Source: Ciona intestinalis
Taxonomy: Eukaryota > Chordata > Ascidiacea > Phlebobranchia > Cionidae
Direction of reading: 5' to 3'
Length of the DNA: 64,000 bases
Assembly: GCF_000224145.3 (NCBI RefSeq)
Contig: NW_004190416.2
Location: 503,258-567,257, forward strand
The notes beneath the pieces were generated by a model. It did no database searches. It was not told the DNA's origin and saw only the letters and a list, made by a program, of their open reading frames with translations. Numbering within the stretch: position 1 is the stretch's first letter; every line of letters starts with the position of its first letter. The translations under genes were made by a program, and so were the position numbers. Of the stretch, positions 22,901-33,931 are shown piece after piece.

Positions 22901-25885
22901 AACAAACATCTAAACTAAAGCGTATTCGGATGAATTCAAATTAGGCAAAGGTTCATCGCGAAAAAGCGCTTTTATTCGCATTTCGCACGTTTAAGCCAAA
23001 GTTAGTATATATACTAACTTTGGTTTAAGCTTAATTTAAAGATTTAGGTCTAACATAACACATCTTCAAATATTTTTTTTAACAAATTGTAAACATTCTT
23101 AACCTCACAAGTTAATAAGCAGATAATTTCTACAAATATAAACCGCTGGCAATGTTTAGTTACCAAATTGTAAACGTATTTTAACCCTCAGTAAAATAGT
23201 ACAGCTTGATCTTAAACAAAACTGAACCTTTTCAAACGTGTAATACGATATGCGGTACAACGAACACGCAAAGGGCCAATAGCTTACAAGGAGTTTTAAC
23301 GACCTATATTACCGAAACGCTGTTACTTTATCAGAAAAGTAGTTAAAATTGAAACTTTATATGACATATAATAACAAATAAATTGGTAGAAACAGTTCTA
23401 TGCTGTATTGTAAGAATTTTAAGATGTTCTGGACAAAAGCAAAACGCCTACAACACCCGGTATTCCCAGGCGGTCACCCATCCAAGTACTAACCGGGCCC
23501 GACGTTGCTTAACTTCCCAGATCGGACGAGATGGGGTGTTCTCAACGTGGTATGGTCGTAGGCGATAGTACGATCGCGAAACAGAGATTATAACTACAAT
23601 GCGCAACAAAACAAACCCTAACTAAAATTTTCATACTTCATTTATAAAAAACATAACTTTACATTAACATACATTACCTCTGCTATGTTAAATATGACAA
23701 ATTACGTTAATAAACAACATATTACAGGCATAATCACCAATATAGCTGCGGGCGTGTTTCTCCAATATGGAAAGTAGATCAAGCTGCATTAAGATGTCCA
23801 AGCAGACCAAGAACTGCACAATTAGCGAAACCTAAACAACCTCACCTCTTATACGTCCCCAACAGCGAGGTATAATAATTATTATGCGCGTATTTTTAAC
23901 GTATAATAGGGTGGGAGAAGATGGGACACCTTTTCATTTTTTTTGGAGTAAATAAAGAAAATTTAAGAAATTATAAAAACTGTATCATCACGGCTCCCAT
24001 AGACCGTTGTTAACTGTTTAAAACACGATCAAAATAGTTGAATATTATGTTCTAAAGGTTTCCCATCTTACCCCACAATACTGTAGTCTCTAACCTATGA
24101 GACGCATTTACAAATTGTATATAGCTAAAACAAACCTTATATACGCAATTCTCACTTCTATACTTTTTCCAACTAAACTTATTTCTTATAATCTACCAAA
24201 TTTAAAACAACATGATTTGTACATATTGGACACTACGTTCTAACGGTATCTATTTTTTTACGTTGCAACGGTATCCATATTTTTAGTTACACTTATTTCT
24301 CGCAGTCCTTACACCATAGCCCACTAGAACATAAGTAGACCATGCTTACACTACAGCAGTACACCTAATCAACAAAACTTGACAGTCCTATATGTCACCT
24401 TACAACGCTTCTTACAGGTCGAAACGCTGATCAAGCCAACGGCACTGACCGGTTCATGCCCTGAAAGAGTCAGCGACCTAGCTAGGCCGAAGTCACGTGG
24501 GGACGGTCCCTTTATAGATTCAAGATCCCCTGAAGACACAATTTGGAAGGTATAAGCTTGATAAACAACGGTACTATATGGCTAACCGCAATCAAAACTA
24601 TATAGTATATACACACCATTGTACATCAGGATATTACACAATAAAACTTTATACAGAAAACGTATTAAGAAAATACAAAGAAGTTTTTTTAGGATCTTTG
24701 TATCTCCCCCCACCCTACTATAAATATAGATTGGAATTAGCCACTGGATACCACACTATAAGCATATCTATTGCAACACCGGGTATATACAGACAAATTA
24801 AACTAATACAACCTACTATAGGTCCAAGGAGCAGCTAGAGCCGCTACAGCCTCACCGAGGTTGCTTGAGCTTTCTAAATGTAAAGGATTCGCCGATGGTT
24901 ACCAATCAAATCGCTCGGTACAATGGGCCGTTTCAAGAGCCGCGAAAAAAGCGTTGGCCGCTGAAAGAACGTCACAATTAGCGGCTCCCATTATTAGGTA
25001 TTGCTATCATATCTGTAAATGTGTTTTGACCCGAATGTAATCTCGTGTATTGACTATTATGGCACCAAACGCTTAATCTCAAACTCTCAAAAGCGCCAGT
25101 ATAAGTATTTCCAATTTAACCTACACCCTTTACTAATGGCGGACTTGAAACATGTTCTCTCGGTTATCAGGCATATAAAGATGGCCTATTAGTTTTGCCA
25201 TAATATAAAAGAGTCGGTATGTTTCCCGATCACTATTGAAACTTACCTAAACGCCAGCAGGTTTACGTATTTCGCTGATGTAGTTTGATTGCAACTATCA
25301 GTGTTAGTAATATACCAACTCTGGCTCAAATCCTAAGTCCCATGCCTTGCAGTAGTACCTCTACCATATAGAATATACATTCTGTATTCTCTAAGCTGCA
25401 TACAAACCACTATCTATAAACACACGTTCTGTGCCTATGTTTTGCCCTGTTGTTGCATTGGAATGTGGTGCCAAGTAAAACCCCGGGAGTAAAAGAAAAA
25501 GGCAAAACCGCGGCACCTTTGCAGCATGCTTGTGCGTGGCATCTTAATTGCAGGGGTGCTGGTTAGTGATCATAACGTTACCACACATGCTTTAAGTTCA
25601 TTATGACGACAAACAGAAAAACCGGGTTATAACGACTATTGGTGCCCCACAAGGATAAATCAGTTACATTTATTTTGTAAGCGGGCACGAGGTGTATAAA
25701 ACAGACTGTCGCTTCTCCGCCACGTAAAAATAAATAAATTTAATCCATTAAATTTTTGCCATCTTTTCAGAGCGTCAATGGACCACGTACAGTTCAACCC
25801 TGACGCCTTCTTAGTTAGCCCGCTTGCTATGAAGGCAAGGTGTACTCCCCGGTTAGAAGAGCTCTCTCACCCCATCCAACGATAA
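19995..25885 (+). CDS. THEG/SPMAP2-like sperm protein
   Basis: Nine coding exons with consistent phase: 19995-20016, 20204-20240, 20420-20518, 20898-21027, 21312-21457, 23728-23869, 24418-24549, 24822-24997 and 25771-25885; 332 residues. The protein is a chain of THEG repeats, the short R-x-x-x-L-(A/S)-x-P-K pattern: RQRILSLSKAK, TQRLMQLAASK, RSATLAQPK, RTAQLAKPK, ERVSDLARPK and PRLEELSHP, about nine in all, with W or Y at fixed spacing between them. THEG (SPMAP2) is a spermatid protein linked to axonemal microtubules, so a role in the sperm tail is likely. The start is the weakest point. An upstream mini-exon with ATG (19849-19864) does not give the THEG frame and could be 5' UTR. Four 5S rRNA genes lie in the intron 21458-23727. 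The gene converges with the coiled-coil gene, 252 bp away. Confidence 0.9.
21055..21122 (+). mobile_element. SINE body fragment, THEG-like intron
   Basis: GTGTCCTTAGGCAAGCCATT and CTCTAACCCAGTTGTCACAA match the middle of the tRNA-derived SINE. Head and tail are missing. A fragment of the 93-bp repeat family (TCTTAGGTCCCATGGCCTTA, reversed) follows to about 21195. Confidence 0.65.
21568..21686 (-). rRNA. 5S rRNA gene, copy 1 (probably decayed)
   Basis: 119 bp with the complete 5S outline: GCCTACGACCATACCACG start, box A region AAGTTAAGCAACG, GATGGGTGACCGCCTGGG, closing GTAGGCG, then TTTTGCTTTT. It differs from its sisters near the 3' side (GGGTATACC instead of GGGAATACC), and its upstream TATAA box is lost (TTAAAA instead), so it may be inactive. 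Confidence 0.95.
22034..22086 (+). promoter_or_regulatory. conserved 5S rRNA upstream promoter
   Basis: The block TGACGTCACAG ... ATTATAACCGCTGTTTCGCG ... GTACTATC is almost identical before copies 2 and 3 (second instance at 22489-22541), and its inner part is found before copies 1 and 4. The TATA at -28 plus a conserved -20 to -1 block suggests external Pol III promoter elements in addition to the internal boxes. Confidence 0.75.
22087..22205 (+). rRNA. 5S rRNA gene, copy 2
   Basis: Complete 119-bp 5S with a Pol III T-run terminator (TTTTGCTTTTT). One change in the box A region (GTTAAACAACG for GTTAAGCAACG). Upstream is TATAA at 22059-22063 (-28) and the conserved block CTGTTTCGCGACGTACTATC directly before the gene. 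Confidence 0.97.
22542..22660 (+). rRNA. 5S rRNA gene, copy 3
   Basis: Complete 119-bp 5S, same orientation as copy 2 and about 455 bp after it. Two changes: GTTAAGAAC for GTTGAGAAC, and GTCGTGCCC for GTCGGGCCC. Upstream TATAA at 22514-22518 (-28) and CTGTTTCGCGACGTACTATC are kept, as is the TTTTGCTTTT terminator. Confidence 0.97.
23445..23563 (-). rRNA. 5S rRNA gene, copy 4
   Basis: Complete 119-bp 5S on the minus strand with none of the changes seen in the other copies, so it is the best candidate for the functional reference sequence. On its own strand it has TATAA near -28 and CTGTTTCGCGATCGTACTATC-like upstream sequence, and a TTTTGCTTTT terminator. Confidence 0.97.
23901..24085 (-). 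mobile_element. MITE copy 10, THEG-like intron
   Basis: AATAGGGTGGGAGAAGATGG at the left, TTTCCCATCTTACCCCACAA at the right. It begins about 30 bp after the exon ending at 23869. A right-end scrap of another copy (TCTCCCCCCACCCTACTATA) lies near 24700-24722. Confidence 0.9.
25316..25382 (-). repeat. 93-bp repeat family, single unit, THEG-like last intron
   Basis: CCAACTCTGGCTCAAATCCT ... AAGTCCCATGCCTTGCAGTA is the reversed form of the unit whose forward form reads GGGACCTGGGATTTAGGCCA then GAGTTGGCCCATTACCCCAA. SINE-tail units follow at about 25608-25752 in the same intron. Confidence 0.7.
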
Positions 25886-26137
25886 ATATTTCTCGCTTTT
25901 TACCAAAGTAAACGCAATATACAACGATATACTGTGTGTTCATTAAAGATTGAGTTAAAGTAGAAAAAGACAGGCAAAATACGAAATAAGGGGTACTTTA
26001 TACAAATTCGAGTTGAAAAAATGAAAATACTGTTAGTTAAATACAATCTTTATAAATACTTCTTCATTTATTTTTTCATTTATAAGATTTAGACATTCAT
26101 TGAAAGTGCGTACGTCACAGTGGTCATTGTTACATAA

Positions 26138-29100
26138 TTAAGCAAAACAACTTTTCAAATTCAACCAATCAGAAGGCCTCCCTAAATTATGACGTCCCCG
26201 CCACTGGGGGTCGCCTTCAAGTTCTTCTGTTTTTCGAGCTAGAAAATCGAAAAAAGCGTTCATCGCTTCCGGTGACGACGTAGCCCCACATGATGACGTC
26301 ACATCGCGCATTCGCGACATAGAAAACATGGCGAGGTCAAACGTCACCCCGGCGTATGTGACGTAATAATGTCGTTCTTCTGAAGTATCAGGGAGGTTGT
26401 AACTTGGGTGACCGACGGTACTTTCCCAAATTAACCCCTGTGTGACGTCATCAATATTTGTCGACGACGAATACCCGTCGTCACGTGACAGATCTACGTC
26501 ATTTCCACAACTTTCGACGACTCTTTGAAATCTTTCGGAAGACATCGGAATTCCGATTTGTCGCGAAGTCGAAGGTTCGTTGATCGAAAACACTTTATCA
26601 TCGATCGTGACGTCATCCAACGTGACGTCATCGCTCCCAATATCTGAGGCGTGGAACAAGTTTTCGGGATTTTCCCTTCTCCATATCGGAAGGCTGTTGA
26701 GCGACGACGCTGACGTAGATGTGACGTCATTATCTTGCCTTCTTTTCATTTTCTTCTTTCGGGATTCCCCTCTCGGTCGAGGTACGCTTCTTCTCGAAGA
26801 TTGACTAGTGACGTCATCGTCTCTGACGTAATATGATACGACACTACTGACGTCACTTGCGCTCGAGATTAGTTCTCTCTGTGACGTCACTTGTGTAATA
26901 CTGTTTGACGTCACCGATTCTTGCGTGGTGTGTGACGTCATGATATCTTGTTGAGAACCTGACGCTACAGATTCTTGATCATTTGATGACGTCATGGATG
27001 ACGAAGGAGTGACGTCATTAACCCTCTCAACAGAAGACGAGGAGTTCGACGAATTCTCCTCCTGGATTGTATCTAGTGTAGCACCGGTGGTTTCTGTATT
27101 ATAATTAGAACCGTTTAAGTCGGTGTTTTGCACTTGTGATGTCACAGTGGAACCGCTAACTTCGCGTTGAAGGACAGCGTTCTCGTGTCGAAATTGCGTC
27201 ACTTCCTCTTGGCGCATCCTACACGCCCAATCCAATCTTCGACACTGATTAGACAATCGTTGCACCACGTGATTAGCCTCAGCAGAAGACCGCCTCTCAT
27301 TGGTTAAAACCATCCGCAGTTCCTGATTGGTTGTTTGAGCACGTGACAGCTCTGACCTAACTTCAGCGAATCGCGTCTCGAATTCTGCAGATTCTTGAAT
27401 TTTCTGGATTAATCTACGATTTTCTGATTCTAGAGCTTCAATTTTTCTCGAATGTTCTTTTACGTCATCTGAACTTTGACCTACATCCCTCACTGACACG
27501 TCATCACAAGTGGTTTGTGTCGAAACATCCGAATCCGAACGCAGGATTTTGAATTTTGAATTTTCAGCAGTAAGCTCTTCTATCTGACACCTCAAGTGCG
27601 CCATCTCACGACTGCGAGATTTAAGAACTTGGTTCAATTGATTCTGAGTTTTCTTTAACTCTAATCCCATTCTTGACGATTCAACTTTCGATATTTTTCC
27701 CAACTCCACCATCTTTGCTCTCAGGGCTTCGTTTTCATAACTTAGTTTTCCAACTTGACCTTTTATTGACCCCAACTCCGTTTTTCTTTCTTCCAAAATC
27801 GCGTTTAACCGCGATACCCGCTGTAGAAGACCCAACCGTGTCAATTCGAGTTCTATAGCGCGATCGCTGTGACTTTTGACCTCGTTCTTTAACTGCGTCA
27901 CAATATCATCGTGCGTGGAACGGGAAATTCCCATCATTACGTCACGAATGACGTCACGAGATAGTCCATCCGCAAAATCATCGAAATCTTCTCTGACGTC
28001 AACTTGAACAGCTACGTCAGATGATGATGTCACAGCTGGTATCAACGAAGACAATCGAATAACTTCGCGTTCGCGGTCCATTAAGTCATTGTTCAAACCG
28101 CGATTCGCATCCTCCAGATTCGACAACTCCGATTCAAGGTTGTTTCGCATTGTTCGCTCACAATCGAGCGACGATTTCAATTCCTTGACATTATCAAGGG
28201 CGACTTCCAGCGCTTTCGTCGATTCTTGCATTCTTTGCGACTGTGACGTCATAGAACTCATTGACGTCATCAATTGTTGACGTAACTTGTCTCCCCTTGA
28301 ATGCGCTATACGTAATGCGTTCGTTGCGTCATTAACCTGACGTTGATAAAGTTTGATCTGCACCACCAATGCATCGTGTTCATCTTTGCTTATGACGTTA
28401 TCAGAAGTGACGTCACTGGTAGAAGGCGTGACGTCATTTGTTCCACGATCGCTGGGAGGCTCAGTAACCTAGTGTGGGTGAAAGGAAAGTTTTTAAGAAA
28501 AAAATGAGATACGTTCATACTTCAGACATAACGCCACACAGATAACCTGTATAAACATGTTTATACAGGGATTAAAGTACATTTCTTTAATATGTATGGG
28601 TGAGGTCTTACGGAGAAATAAACCAAGGCCATACAGTGTTTACAGTTAATATAAAACGTTTAAATGGCATATACAAGTATATGTACCTGTGACGCTGTAT
28701 CGCTCGTTTCTGTCTTTACTTTTAGGTTGGATTCTTGTAAATGTTTCTGCTTTCTTAATTCTTCTATCTGGATAAAAATAATGGTTCATTTTACTGTATG
28801 CTTACGGAATGTTATGGAAAAATTTAGCATTTGGTATTTGGTCGTCAAACTTTTGCTATTGTGTGACAATGAATAGTTGGGTCGCTGTAAAAAAATTAAA
28901 AAACACTGGATTTACATTTAAAAGATTATAATGAAAACTGTTTGGAGTTTAAACCTGTTCGGCCAATGCTTGTTTATCTTTAGTTAGCTTGTCCATTTCT
29001 TCTTTTAATTTCTTACATTCATTTTTTGAGTTTGCCAATTTCTTGGTAGCTCTGTCGGTTTGCGACTGTTGTTTCTGTAAGGTTTAAGAAGAGTAGAAAG

Positions 29101-30419
29101 AGTGGAATGAAACATTAATCGGTATTGTATATTTTGGTGAGACATCAGGCGAATTATCCATATCTTATTGCATACCATGCATGGTAGCTTTATACACAAC
29201 ATAGCAAGATACCACGAATGGAACTTTGAGGGGAAACGTCCTTTGAACGCATGCATATGGCTGACTTACGTTTAGTTGTTGTTTATGTTTCTTAAGTTCA
29301 GTTTCTTGCTCGTTCGACAATTCCTGGATTCGATGCTCGAGTTCGGAGTTAATGCTTTCATAGCAGGATGCCCATTTCTGTGGTGTAAAATATAATGTAA
29401 CATATGGATGGATATAAGAGTGCAATTCTATGTGGAGGTCTCTATTATGACGTGGAAGACACCTGTATGACGTCACCGACCTGCGATTCTTTCAACTTTT
29501 CCTTGGTGTCCTCATGTTCAGCTCTTACGTCATCCAACTCGCGCGTCATAGCTTTGATGACGTCATGATTACGTCTACCTACGTCAGCCACGTTACTAAC
29601 GACCTGTGCGGCTCCGCTAACGACCATCATACCGAACTGGTAGGCAAGGGAGGTGTCTTGTGGTGAGGGGTTGGGGGAAGGAGGGGTGTCTGTAATATAT
29701 GTCAAGATGGTATTTTTTGGGTGTGGTAAAAGCACGCCTTCCTTGAGGTCAGCGCTGTTTGCATGTATAGCTCTAGAATACCACAGTTATTCAAGTAAAC
29801 CATACGATCAAATGAACCATAACTGAATATGACCATCGCAGTTTCGCTGTACGANNNNNNNNNNNNNNNNNNNNNNNNNNNNNNNNNNNNNNNNNNNNNN
29901 NNNNTATGGCTNTAATCTTTGAGACAAGCATATCACTGCTGGCAGGATCAACCAGGTAACAACGTAAATATAATTTAAACTTTCGTTTAAATACGAGGGT
30001 GAAGCTCGTAAAATAAATAAACAACGAAGAAGGGAATTATCAGCAAAATGACAACAGTTTTTAAAACACGTAGAACCATTTTTTTTCAAATTGCCTAAAA
30101 TAAATTAGGACGCAATTGAAAGAAATATGTGCGTAAAAGCATTTTTTTAGAAAATTCACCAAAAAGTGAGGTTTATGGATAAAGTATAAAATTGCAGTCT
30201 ACGTAAGAAACAAGACAGCGTATAACAACGGAAATAAACAAAAACCCAAAAATGGCCTCATCTCACCGAAACTTGAGTCTTTAGAGGAGGATTCACTCTC
30301 CCTCCTCCTGAAGACGAGTTCTCCTCTCACCTCCTTTTCCTCCTCCGACCCCAAAGATATCTCGCACCAGTTCAGTGGATCCTTTACATCCTCTTCTAAT
30401 TTAGGATCCCTGGCCCAAA
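26138..30419 (-). CDS. large coiled-coil protein, function unknown (5' end not found)
   Basis: Exons on the minus strand, in phase: 30267-30419 (candidate), 29481-29689, 29270-29377, 28955-29074, 28687-28767 and 26138-28468, about 1000 residues. Nearly all the middle is heptad-rich coiled coil (for example QTDRATKKLAN, LKEEMDKLTKDKQ, ELEHRIQELSNEQE, then a long stretch in the last exon). The distal third is low-complexity and rich in Ser, Asp, Val and Thr, with DVTS-type words repeated again and again because the DNA carries TGACGTCA octamers in one frame. The C-terminus is compact and may be structured (FFDFLARKTEELEGDPQW). No catalytic motif was found, so a structural role is inferred. The first exon shown has no ATG in frame, so at least one upstream exon is missing. 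AATAAA lies at 26067-26072 on this strand. I do not recognise the family. Confidence 0.82.
29727..29958 (-). pseudogene. 18S rRNA 5' fragment in an intron of the coiled-coil gene
   Basis: On the minus strand it starts with the universal small-subunit 5' end TACCTGGTTGATCCTGCCAG, then ATATGCTTGTCTCAAAGATT. After a 50-N gap (29855-29904) it continues CAGTTATGGTTCATTTGATC, ATAACTGTGG and TTCTAGAGCTA, up to AGCGCTGACC and GGCGTGC. That covers roughly the first 200 bases of 18S. Several single-base losses in invariant positions argue for a dead fragment, though poor base calls next to the gap could mimic that. No other 18S or 28S sequence is present. Confidence 0.9.
29855..29904. other. assembly gap (50 N) inside the 18S fragment
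   Basis: 50 N plus a lone N at 29912. The spacing in 18S suggests the missing piece is about the placeholder length. Confidence 1.
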
Positions 30420-30502
30420 CTGTGGCGATTTTCGTGATTTTGTAGGTTGGTAAATTGATTTATTTGTTTAAATCAACGTTTTAGTTAGTGGACCGCGAGG
30501 TT

Positions 30503-30558
30503 ATAGTACTGTGGGGCAAGATGGGCACCTTTAGCACATATTATCCAAATATCCCATT
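30503..30558 (+). mobile_element. MITE left-end fragment
   Basis: TATAGTACTGTGGGGCAAGA followed by GGGCACCTTTAGCACATATT and ATCCAAATATCC, then an abrupt switch to the local duplicated sequence. Only the first 55 bp of the element remain. Confidence 0.8.
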
Positions 30559-32164
30559 TTGTGGCGATTTTCGTAGGTTGGTAAATTTATCTTTTAGTTT
30601 TAATTAATGTAAATCTAAATAGTGGCCGCGAGGTTGTACCAAAATGTAGACGTGGCACTTTATAAACCGCAGATTTTTCCTAATTTTTGTTAATTTTGCT
30701 GATAAGATACGAAAATCTAAGCGAGACTGTTGGCAAGGGAGTGGCAACCATGGATGAGACAAAATACGCGTTTGCATGCCACAAGGATATAAATAACCAA
30801 TACAACTGTTTAATCGCAGCCACTTAGCGGGTACAATAGTATATACAAAGCTATCGCATGGGACTTACAACTTGTGCGCTGGGAACAGCTGTACTATTAC
30901 AAAACACCGGGAATCCAAACGATGCATTATAAACAGGATAGCGAATTCAGGATTTGTAAACCTACGACCATTTTAACTTTCATACGAACGACATGTTATG
31001 TTAAAATCTTACTTTTTCGCGAAAATTTTTAAGCGGTTATTAAAATTTACAAAATATTACAAAGCAAAAGAATACGTACATTTTTAACAAAAAATCTTCC
31101 GAAAAATGCGCTTAAACTAATTATGCTATTCTAGAACGCCAACGCAAGCTACTGTGACGTCATGGACAGAGTACAAGGTCATAAAAGAACAAAGAAATCG
31201 ATAATAAACGACAACTATCACTTACACACAGTATAGCGACTTCTAGTCTAGTATTACAAAATTAGACAATAACGTTAAATGGTAGGCGATATAACGTTGG
31301 CAAATATTGCTAAGTACACTGGATGCTTCGAAAGCAAATAACTCGCTGGTTACACATTGGTTATAAAACTGGAAATGTAAAATATAACGTTAAAATAGAA
31401 TATAAATGTAAAAACGGACTTACCCAATTCTGTTTCGTTCATTTTGATTGCGAACCTCAGATTTATATTCCCCTTAGTGACGACATAGTTAATATTATTC
31501 GGTCACGAGAAGTGACGAAATAATCCCAACACAGCGTTCATAATAAACCGACTGACGTAGATAACAAGAGAGCAAAGTTTTCAACAAGTTAGGGCACGTT
31601 GGCTGGGCGTATTGTTCGTGAGCATCTAGTGTCCTATTTCAATAGGGCTTTTGTATAAAGGGAATTTGATGAATTGTTCCTTTGGAAAAGACTTGTGTGC
31701 TTTTTAAAACTGGCAAAAATGAGGTTTTTATTTTATATGGAATATGCTTTTTAATATATATAATATACTAACCATTTCAAAATTTTAATCAAAAGTTTTT
31801 CACATAGTTATTGTGTTTAACTTGTTTGTTTCAACATATAGCAAAGATTAAAACAACAAAGAGAATAAAATTAGCAACAAAACGACAGCCATTACAAAAT
31901 CACAAACTTGAGCGGCCAATTTAAAACAAATTGTCTCAATAAATTCCATTTATTAAAAATCTAACACTATTACAGAAAGTAACTCACAGAAATTTTAAAT
32001 AAAATCAAAATTTATGAGTTTGAACATTTAGCAACAAAATTATAAATTTTGAACCCAATATTTTAACAATGGATTAAAAGTATTGGGTAAATTTACAGAA
32101 AAATAAAAAAAACAGAAAACAATAAAAACTGCAAATAATTTTAGAAAAAATCACAATTCATGAG

Positions 32165-32255
32165 ATACAGTTCTAGTCTATTCTATGTGGGTGAGGCTCT
32201 ATAGCATGGCACGTCATGGGCCCAATTTATAGGCTAGGCCCATTACCTCAACGTG
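32165..32255 (+). repeat. 93-bp repeat family, single unit
   Basis: TCTATTCTATGTGGGTGAGG, CATGGCACGTCATGGGCCCA, then TAGGCCCATTACCTCAACG: one forward unit. Confidence 0.75.
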
Positions 32256-32537
32256 GATATCGTACATATGATGTTGTGTTTTACTTATGATTGGAAAGTT
32301 GTGTAACATCATTTAGTTGTGTATATCAAACTGCAGAATGTGTTTAAGAAAATATAAAACAAATTTCTAAGCATAAAATACGTATTGATGTCCAAAATAA
32401 AAATAATATATATGTAATATAACATCATTCTACCAAACAGTATAACATGAACAAGTGATTCTACGGGATATTAATAAAGGTTGGCACTTCCATTTTTTAA
32501 CCCAGTTTTGTTCACAATTTACAGCATATATATATAA

Positions 32538-32676
32538 TACTGTAGCCTGTGGAGTAAGATGGATCTTTTATTTACAGTTTTTTATACAGTTATATAAATC
32601 TGTTGATATTTTTATTTACTACCAAATGGGAGATAAAAAAGAATTTAATCATAGACCATCTTACCCCACTCTTTAG
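32538..32676 (+). mobile_element. MITE copy 11, degenerate and shortened
   Basis: CTGTGGAGTAAGATGGAT at the left, TTTATTTACTACCAAATGGG inside, ACCATCTTACCCCACTCTTT at the right. The central block with the GATCGTGTTTTAAAC word is lost. Confidence 0.8.
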
Positions 32677-33263
32677 TCTTTATTTAATTATTTAATTAAA
32701 ACGAACTTGTGCGGAAGAAAATAATTTTAGTTCAATTTGTTAATGTGGCAGTTCAATTACATTCTTTATAATTAATACAGCAGTATCGACTTAATAAATA
32801 TGATTAAGTAATTACACTAAGTTCAGTTTTTAGTCTTTGGTTGGTAATGCGGCAGTTCAACCTTGTTGGTTACAACCTTTAGAATAAACACAGAAGTATG
32901 ATCTTGATATGATTACAAGTTATAGTAGGTTTGTATGAATATTAAACAGTTCAATAAGCACAATATAACACTATGAAAAGCATGAACCACTTTCTGGCCA
33001 ATGAATGAATGCCGCACTACCATACAAATACATTAATGAGGTATTATGAAAAATAAAGACTTAAAATGCAGTTGGAAGCAGTGCTTCTCAACTCCTGGGT
33101 TGCAACACAAAAAAGGTCGTAATTTGAGTTGGCCATATAATACAGAAGTTCAAATACATAAAATAATGGAAGTTTAGTGTATGTTGACTAGATTATAGAA
33201 TAAAAATTGTTTGTACTGTTACAGTAAAAATTAAGGTTAAAATACATTTTATGCTTACAAGCA

Positions 33264-33384
33264 GTGGTGCAGCCAGACGCGACCCCCCCCCCCCTTTTAA
33301 ACCAAAAAATAATAACAAAAAAAAAAAAAAAAAAAAATTTTTGATTAAACCCTCCCCCCCCTTATTTTTTTCTGGCTGCGCCAC
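33264..33384. mobile_element. small inverted-repeat element with C run and A run
   Basis: The ends are inverted repeats: GTGGTGCAGCCAGA at the left and TCTGGCTGCGCCAC at the right. Between them are a run of 12-13 C, an AT-rich middle with about 21 A, and a shorter C run. It looks like a miniature terminal-repeat element or a foldback structure. Two open frames drawn through it are only homopolymer translations. Confidence 0.6.
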
Positions 33385-33931
33385 CGTTTACAAGATAAAT
33401 GTAATTTTTGCTATTCATTTATGTTTAATATTAGGGTAGTGGGGCAATAGGTTGAGAAGCACTGGAGAAAAACAACAAATTATCGGCAATAAATTTGATT
33501 CGGAAAGAAGTTTACAGTTTTTCGTAAAAATGCTGAACTGTTATGATGTATATTAATATCAGACACATAATAATAATACTAGTCAAGTAACACTAATACA
33601 AGTTTGATTGCAACTTAAACAACAGTGATTATTTCATATTCAGATTCATAATAAATCGTATTTGGAAGTTTTTATCTAAAATATTCCGCAAAAAATGCTA
33701 TGCTATAAATTTTACAGCAGTATATGTGTGTAAAAGTTAAAAAATTCGAAGTTACAAAAATTGGTAATTACTAACTTTTAAAAACAAGTAACAAAATTTG
33801 GGAAGTACCCGATGTTTTAAACCTTGATAAAGGTATAAGTACACCACAGTGTAATTTCAAATAAAAATTCATTTCTACATTAATTCTACACAACTTTATA
33901 ACCAAATTACTGCCATAATGATCCACAATGG

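Larger units (their letters stand above)
30420..33931. other. gene-poor spacer
   Basis: It lies between the coiled-coil gene and the sulfotransferase gene. It should hold the missing 5' exon or promoter of the former. The phrase GTGGCGATTTTCGT followed by TAGGTTGGTAAATT occurs twice (about 30420-30460 and 30560-30590), a small local duplication. Other contents: MITE scraps, a 93-bp-family unit and a poly-C/poly-A inverted-repeat element (each annotated). The 66-codon frame at 31323-31523 has no support. Confidence 0.55.

Noticed and set aside
33251-33439. Frames rich in Pro and Lys at the poly-C/poly-A element
   Set aside because: Produced by homopolymer runs only.
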